Source of the DNA: Pseudomonadota bacterium
Lineage (GTDB): Bacteria > Pseudomonadota > Alphaproteobacteria > Rhizobiales > Beijerinckiaceae
Assembly (NCBI GenBank): GCA_023393655.1
Contig: JAEWKP010000132.1
Span: forward strand, 1 to 12,044
Reading direction: 5' to 3'
Length of the DNA stretch: 12,044 nucleotides
Under the pieces are notes generated by a model. It searched no databases and was not told the DNA's origin. It saw only the letters and a list, made by a program, of their open reading frames with translations. Positions within the stretch are counted from its first letter, which is position 1. Each line of letters opens with the position of its first letter. Position numbers and translations under genes: made by a program. This document shows positions 7,174 to 12,044 of this stretch, in pieces.

Positions 7174-10100
7174 ACTCAACCTGTTCAGCATCCCGGCCGG
7201 TGCGCCCTTCCTGGAGGTGTTGGCGCAGGCGATGCTCGACGGGCGGCTGGGGCCGGTCCACGACCCCGCCGACCCTGCCGCGATGGCGCGCACGACGCTC
7301 TACCTGCCGACGCGCCGCGCTGCCCGCGCCTTCGCCGCGATCCTCGCCGGAAAGCTCGCCGGCCGGCCGCTGCTGCTGCCGCGCATCGTCCCGCTCGGCG
7401 ATGTCGACGAAGCCGAAACGGCGCTGATCGGCGCCGGCGGCTGGGCAGAAGAGCGCGTCTCGCCGATCGCCCCGCTCGAACGCCGCATGCTGCTGACGCG
7501 ACTGGTCGATGCCTGGGGCCGCAGCGCCAATCGCAGCCATCTCAAGCTCGATCCGGCCGAGCCAGCGCTGGTGCCGGCGACGCTGGCAGAGGCCTATGGG
7601 CTCGCCGGGGATCTCGCGGCCCTGCTCGACCAGATGCAGACCGAAGGCGTATCGGTCGAGCGGCTCGCCGCGCTCGATGCCGCGCGTTTCGACCGTGTCT
7701 GGCAGCTCAATGCCGGCTTCCTTGCCATCCTTGGCGAGGCCTGGCCGGGGATTCTCACCGAGCGCAGCGCCTGCGATCCGGCCGTTTTCCGCAACCGCAT
7801 GCTCGCGGCCGAGCGCGACAGGCTGGTCGGCGGCGGAGCGAGCGGGCCGATCATCGCCGCCGGCTCGACCGGTACGGTTCCTGCCACGGCGCGGCTGCTC
7901 GCGGCCATCGCCCGGCTGCCAAACGGGGCCGTGGTCCTGCCCGGCATCGATCTCGGACTGGAGGCTCGCGCCTGGGACGCGATCGCGAGGGAGCCGGCCC
8001 ATTCGCATCCGCAGGCCGCCTTGCATCACCTGATGGAGACGCTCGAAGCGGATCGCGACGATGTTCGTGCGCTGGCGCAGCCCGATGCCGCACGCGAAGC
8101 CCGCGCCGCGCTGCTGCGCGAGGCGATGCTGCCGGCCTCGGTCACCGAACTCTGGTCCGATCTCGGCGTCCGCGTTCCCGAGCTGATCGCGGCGGAGGGA
8201 TTCGAGGGCCTGCGCGTCGTCGAGGCCGCCGACGAGCGCGAGGAGGCGCTCATCGTCGCCATCGCGCTCCGCGAGACGCTGGAACGGCCGGGCGCTCATG
8301 CAGCTTTGGTGACACCGGATCGCGGCCTCGCCGAGCGCGTCGCCGTCGAACTCAGGCGTTGGGGCGTCGAGGTCGACGATTCCGCCGGCCTGCCGCTCGG
8401 GCGCTGCCCGGCGGGCTCGCTGCTGCGCCTGATCCTCGACGCCGTGCTGGCCGAGATGGCGCCGGTTGCGCTCGTGCCGCTGCTCGCTCATCCGCTCTGC
8501 CGGCTGGGGCTCGGCCGGGAGGCGCTGACACACGGCGCTGCCGCGCTCGATATCGGGACATGGCGCGGGCAGGCGGTGGGTCGGGGGATGCCGGGGCTGG
8601 AAGTCGCGCTCGCAAACTGGGAGGCGATCCGCAAAAGCGGGCACGTTCCGCAGCCGCGTAAGCGATTGGTCGCCGAGGATCAGGCTGCCGCGGCCAAGGT
8701 GCTACACGCGCTCGGGTCAGCAAGCGCATCCTTGCGCGATGCGTTCAGTGCCGACGTGCCGTCATTGGCCGCCGTCGCCGCCGCGGCGCGCGAAGCTGTC
8801 ACCGCTTTCAGCATGAGCGAGTCGGGCACCCCGCTCGCCTTCGTCGGACCGGATGGCGAGGCCCTGTCGGGGCTGTTCGACGATCTCGACGCCACGGAGT
8901 CCATCATGCCGGCGGGCGGCACGGCGCGGGATTTCGTCGGCATCCTCGACGGCCTGCTGGCGGAGACCGTGGTCAAGCGCGCGGCGCCGGGCCATCCGCG
9001 CGTCGCGGTCTGGGGATTGCTCGAAGCGCGCCTGCTGGAGGCCGACCATGTCGTGCTCGGCGGCCTGAACGAGACCGTCTGGCCGCCGCAGACCACCACC
9101 GATTCCTTTATCAACCGGCCGATGCGCGCCGAGCTCGGTCTGTCGCCGCCCGAGCGGCGCGTCGGGCAGACCGCGCATGATTTCGTCATGGCGGCGCTGG
9201 CGCCGCAGGTGACGCTGACCCGCCCGCGCAAGGCCGGCGAAGCCGAGACCATCGCGTCGCGCTTCTGGCAGCGCCTGCAGGCGGTGACGCCACAGCCGGT
9301 CTGGACGAAGGCCATGGACGAAGGCGCGAAGCTGCGGGCTTTGGCCGGTGTCCTCAGCGCTCCTGCCGATGCCAAGCCGATCGGCCGGCCGGCGCCGCGC
9401 CCGCCGCGCGATCTCCAGCCGCTCTCGCTCAGCGTCACCGAGGTCGAGACGCTCTACCGCGACCCCTATCAGGTCCATGCTCGCAAGATCCTGAAGCTCG
9501 ATGCGCTCGACGCGCTGGTGGCGGACCCGACCGCACAGGATCGCGGCAAGCTGTTGCACGGCATCGTCGAGGAATTCACCAAGACCTATCCCGAAGGTCT
9601 GCCGGCCGATGCGATGGGGCCGTTGGTCGAGATCGGGACCCGACTCTTCGGAGCCTATGACGACGTGCCGGAGGTCAAGGCCTTCTGGTGGCCGCGCTTT
9701 TTGCTGACGGCCGGGCATTTCATCCGCTGGGAGGAGCGCCGACGCGGCGATATCGGCCGCATCGGCGTCGAGCTCTTCACGGCCGCGAGCTTCCCGCTCG
9801 CCGATGGCAGCGAATTCCGCCTGAGCGGCAAGGCCGACCGGATCGAGCTGACGCGCACGCCTTCGCTGCGCATCGTCGATTTCAAGACCGGCGCGCCGCC
9901 CTCCAAGAAGCAGGTCGAGAAGGGTTTTGCACCGCAATTGACCCTTGAAGCCGATCTGGCGGCGCGCGCCGGCTTCAAGGGGCTGGCCGGGCCGCTGCCG
10001 GTCGAGGACGTGCTCTACGTCAAGCTCCATCACGATCCGAAGGGCTGGGGAACGGGCGCGCCGCTCAAATTCGGCGACGAGTCCCTGGCCGATGTCGCCG

Positions 10101-10273
10101 CGCGCCATCTCGAACGCCTGCTCGAATATCTGGATGCCCTGCGCTCGGGCCGCGAGCCCTTCGTCTCGCGCCGCGCCCCCGACTATATCCGCTATGCCAG
10201 CCCCTACGATCATTTGGCCCGCGTCAAGGAATGGTCGGCGGCGCCTGGCGGTGACGAAGGGGGCGAGGCATGA
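7166..10273 (+). CDS. addB: Double-strand break repair protein AddB (alphaproteobacterial type)
   Basis: Subunit of the AddAB helicase-nuclease, which resects double-strand DNA ends and loads RecA for recombination; it fills the place of RecBCD. It has 1035 residues, normal for the alphaproteobacterial family. The N-terminal part (LYLPTRRAARAF near residue 45) is a helicase-like domain without a working Walker A, as is usual for AddB. The C-terminal nuclease domain of the RecB/PD-(D/E)XK family is complete: His798 in RGKLLHG, Asp891 in GKADRIE, Asp905 and Lys907 in DFKTG, Gln924 in QLTLEA. No cysteine occurs in the last 250 residues or so, and the YRDPYQ segment stands where Bacillus AddB has an iron-sulphur cysteine, so that cluster is absent. 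The start ATG overlaps the end of murU without a clear ribosome site, so coupling is likely; the stop overlaps addA by ATGA. Confidence 0.95.
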   Translation: MPELNLFSIPAGAPFLEVLAQAMLDGRLGPVHDPADPAAMARTTLYLPTRRAARAFAAILAGKLAGRPLLLPRIVPLGDVDEAETALIGAGGWAEERVSPIAPLERRMLLTRLVDAWGRSANRSHLKLDPAEPALVPATLAEAYGLAGDLAALLDQMQTEGVSVERLAALDAARFDRVWQLNAGFLAILGEAWPGILTERSACDPAVFRNRMLAAERDRLVGGGASGPIIAAGSTGTVPATARLLAAIARLPNGAVVLPGIDLGLEARAWDAIAREPAHSHPQAALHHLMETLEADRDDVRALAQPDAAREARAALLREAMLPASVTELWSDLGVRVPELIAAEGFEGLRVVEAADEREEALIVAIALRETLERPGAHAALVTPDRGLAERVAVELRRWGVEVDDSAGLPLGRCPAGSLLRLILDAVLAEMAPVALVPLLAHPLCRLGLGREALTHGAAALDIGTWRGQAVGRGMPGLEVALANWEAIRKSGHVPQPRKRLVAEDQAAAAKVLHALGSASASLRDAFSADVPSLAAVAAAAREAVTAFSMSESGTPLAFVGPDGEALSGLFDDLDATESIMPAGGTARDFVGILDGLLAETVVKRAAPGHPRVAVWGLLEARLLEADHVVLGGLNETVWPPQTTTDSFINRPMRAELGLSPPERRVGQTAHDFVMAALAPQVTLTRPRKAGEAETIASRFWQRLQAVTPQPVWTKAMDEGAKLRALAGVLSAPADAKPIGRPAPRPPRDLQPLSLSVTEVETLYRDPYQVHARKILKLDALDALVADPTAQDRGKLLHGIVEEFTKTYPEGLPADAMGPLVEIGTRLFGAYDDVPEVKAFWWPRFLLTAGHFIRWEERRRGDIGRIGVELFTAASFPLADGSEFRLSGKADRIELTRTPSLRIVDFKTGAPPSKKQVEKGFAPQLTLEADLAARAGFKGLAGPLPVEDVLYVKLHHDPKGWGTGAPLKFGDESLADVAARHLERLLEYLDALRSGREPFVSRRAPDYIRYASPYDHLARVKEWSAAPGGDEGGEA

Positions 10274-12044
10274 AGCCCGGCTGGATCGTCCCGTCGCTGA
10301 CCAACCAGCGCCAGGCGCAGGCGGCCGATCCCGGCCTCTCGGCCTGGGTTTCGGCCAATGCCGGCTCGGGCAAGACCCATGTGCTGGTCAATCGCGTGCT
10401 GCGGCTGCTGCTCGACGATGTCGCGCCCGGCCGGATGCTCTGCATCACCTATACCAAGGCCGCCGCCGCCAACATGGCGAACCGCATCTTCAGGGCATTG
10501 AGTGCCTGGGCGACGCTCTCCGACGGGGCGCTCGCCAAGGAGCTGGCGAACCTCACCGGCCGGCCACCGAATGCGGCGGAGCGGGCCAAGGCCCGCCGCC
10601 TCTTCGCGCAGGCGCTGGAAACGCCGGGCGGCCTGCGCATCGAGACCATCCACGCCTTCTGCACACGGGTGCTGCAGGCAGCCCCGTTCGAGGCGAATGT
10701 GCCGCCCCGTTTCGAGGTCGCCGACGATCTGGCGCAGGCCGAGATGCTGCGCGCCGCGCGCCGCGAACTGCTCGCCCTCGTAGCTGCCGAACCGAACGGC
10801 CCGGAAGCGCGTGCACTCGATCTCCTTGCGAGGCTCGCGGCGCAGGACAGTTTCGAGACGATGTTTCAGGAGGCTTTGCGCCAGCGCGCGCTGTTCAGCG
10901 ACGAGAACGGCCGCGCCCGCGATCCCGAGGCGGTGAAGGCCGGCATCGCCGCCTTCCTCGGCATCGCGCCAGACCTGTCGGCCGATGCGATCAGGACACG
11001 TTTCCGCGCCGATCTGGCAGCGCTGCCGGGACTGCATGCTCTTATCGAAGCTCTCCAGACTGGCAGCGATACGCGACAGACCTTTGCAGGCAACCTGCGG
11101 ACATTGCTGGCCGGCGGTGACGATGGCGACCCGATTGCATTTTGCGGTGAGGGTCTGCTCACAAAGCCCGATAAAAAGAAGCCAGAGAGAACGATAAAGA
11201 ACCACATTCGCGGCACGGGTAAGTCTGCATACGAAGGCGTGCTGCTATCTGCGCTAGAAGCACTAGCTGCATGTGTTCTGAGCGCCGCCGAGCAATTGAA
11301 CGCGGTCGCCATCCGCGACCGCAGCGCGGCGCTCGCCTTGCTGGTGACGCGCATGCTCGCCTCCTACCAGCGCCAGAAGAGCCTGCGCTCGCTGCTCGAC
11401 TATGACGACCTGATCGCGCGCACGCGCTCGCTTCTGGAGCGGGTCGAGGCCGCCTGGGTGCTCTATAAGTTGGACGCCGGCATCGACCACATCCTGCTCG
11501 ACGAGGCGCAGGACACCGGCGAGGCGCAATGGGCGATCCTGCGCAAGCTGGCGGAAGAGTTCACGGGCGGAGACGATCTCCGGGCGAAGCCGCGCACCAT
11601 CTTCGTCGTCGGCGACGAGAAGCAGTCGATCTATGGCTTCCAGGGGGCCGCGCCCGCCGCCTTCGGCGAGGAGCGCCAGGCGCTGGAGAGGCGCATCAGG
11701 GCGGCGAAGCGGGATTTCGAGGCGATCAGCCTGAATACCTCCTTCCGCTCGGCGCCCGACATCATGCAGGCGGTCGATGCCGTCTTTGCGCTGCCCGAGC
11801 ACGCGCGCGGCCTCGTCTTCGACGGCGCGACGCGGCCGGAAATCCACGACACGGTGCGCCGCAATGCGCCGGGAACCGTCGACATCTGGCCGCTCGCCGC
11901 CAACGATACCGGCGAGCAACCCGATGCTTGGACCACGCCGGTCGATGCGCCCGAGCGGCGCAGCGGCACGGTGAAGCTCGCCGAGCGCATCGCGCGCACC
12001 TTGCGGCGCTGGCACGACGCCGGCCGCGACGATCTCGGCCATCC
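10270..12044 (+). CDS. addA: AddA helicase-nuclease subunit, 5' half (cut by window end)
   Basis: UvrD/Rep-type (SF1A) 3'-5' helicase subunit of AddAB. The frame is open from ATG 10270 to the window end, 591 codons, about half of a usual AddA of 1100-1200; the C-terminal nuclease domain is not in view. Motifs in order: Q motif around Gln15, Walker A ANAGSGKT (30-36 with Ala29), motif Ia CITYTKAAAANM, TIHAFC, LDYDDLI, Walker B ILLDEAQDT with Asp411 and Glu412, motif III VVGDEKQSIYGFQGA (446-460), motif IV SLNTSFRS (487-494). Ribosome site AAGGGGG at 10257-10263; the start overlaps the addB stop by ATGA, giving the fixed ratio expected of partner subunits. Codons at about 11161-11280 (residues 298-337) are unlike the rest: AGA, ATA and three CTA in a stretch near 50% GC. 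The frame is unbroken there. Confidence 0.95.
   Translation, partial: MKPGWIVPSLTNQRQAQAADPGLSAWVSANAGSGKTHVLVNRVLRLLLDDVAPGRMLCITYTKAAAANMANRIFRALSAWATLSDGALAKELANLTGRPPNAAERAKARRLFAQALETPGGLRIETIHAFCTRVLQAAPFEANVPPRFEVADDLAQAEMLRAARRELLALVAAEPNGPEARALDLLARLAAQDSFETMFQEALRQRALFSDENGRARDPEAVKAGIAAFLGIAPDLSADAIRTRFRADLAALPGLHALIEALQTGSDTRQTFAGNLRTLLAGGDDGDPIAFCGEGLLTKPDKKKPERTIKNHIRGTGKSAYEGVLLSALEALAACVLSAAEQLNAVAIRDRSAALALLVTRMLASYQRQKSLRSLLDYDDLIARTRSLLERVEAAWVLYKLDAGIDHILLDEAQDTGEAQWAILRKLAEEFTGGDDLRAKPRTIFVVGDEKQSIYGFQGAAPAAFGEERQALERRIRAAKRDFEAISLNTSFRSAPDIMQAVDAVFALPEHARGLVFDGATRPEIHDTVRRNAPGTVDIWPLAANDTGEQPDAWTTPVDAPERRSGTVKLAERIARTLRRWHDAGRDDLGH

Noticed and set aside
7031..8644. 537-codon minus-strand frame opposite addB
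   Set aside because: Arginine/glutamine/glycine-rich shadow with no motif; addB coding on + is certain.
9945..11120. 391-codon + strand frame across the addB-addA junction
   Set aside because: Overlaps addB and addA in another frame; the product is arginine/proline/serine-rich without a domain. addA in its own frame carries every helicase motif to the window end.

Overview
The window reads as a conserved chromosomal segment of a high-GC alphaproteobacterium, most likely Hyphomicrobiales (Rhizobiales), possibly a Bosea-like lineage. The grounds are strong G/C bias at third codon positions, an HPr with both phosphorylation sites next to ahcY, a DivL-type histidine-kinase homologue, a TsaE-AmgK fusion, and alphaproteobacterial-type addB-addA. 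All genes are on the + strand. The genus is an inference. I see no mobile element, CRISPR array, tRNA or rRNA.

Layout. (1) 18-332: ptsH (HPr), its 5' end near the window edge, so its start is not certain. (2) 333-571: intergenic, with a pair of facing palindromes (347-452) and then a perfect 9+2+9 palindrome (478-497), a likely SahR-type operator for ahcY. (3) 572-1966: ahcY, S-adenosylhomocysteine hydrolase, closed by a strong intrinsic terminator (1993-2019). (4) 2020-2367: a gene-free leader with a CtrA-like box (2140-2154) and a small hairpin. (5) 2368-12044: a tightly packed run of five genes, divL, tsaE-amgK, murU, addB and addA. Three of the four junctions overlap and the fourth is 28 nt with its own ribosome binding site, so it looks like one operon. 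addA runs off the right end after 591 codons.

How the genes work together. HPr belongs to a regulatory phosphotransferase system. AhcY clears the product inhibitor of methyltransferases and feeds the methionine cycle. DivL is a cell-cycle scaffold with tyrosine in place of the phospho-acceptor histidine; in Caulobacter it links DivK to the CckA-ChpT-CtrA phosphorelay. AmgK and MurU are successive steps of cell-wall recycling, from MurNAc through MurNAc-1-phosphate to UDP-MurNAc, bypassing de novo synthesis. The TsaE half of the fusion supports t6A37 modification of tRNA. AddB and AddA form the helicase-nuclease that processes double-strand breaks. The operon thus joins cell-cycle control, wall recycling, tRNA modification and recombination.

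I did not find a wholly new system. The points most worth a second look are the His-to-Tyr change in the kinase together with a possible CtrA box upstream of it, the TsaE-AmgK fusion, the low-GC patch inside addA, and the two regulatory or repeat structures ahead of ahcY.
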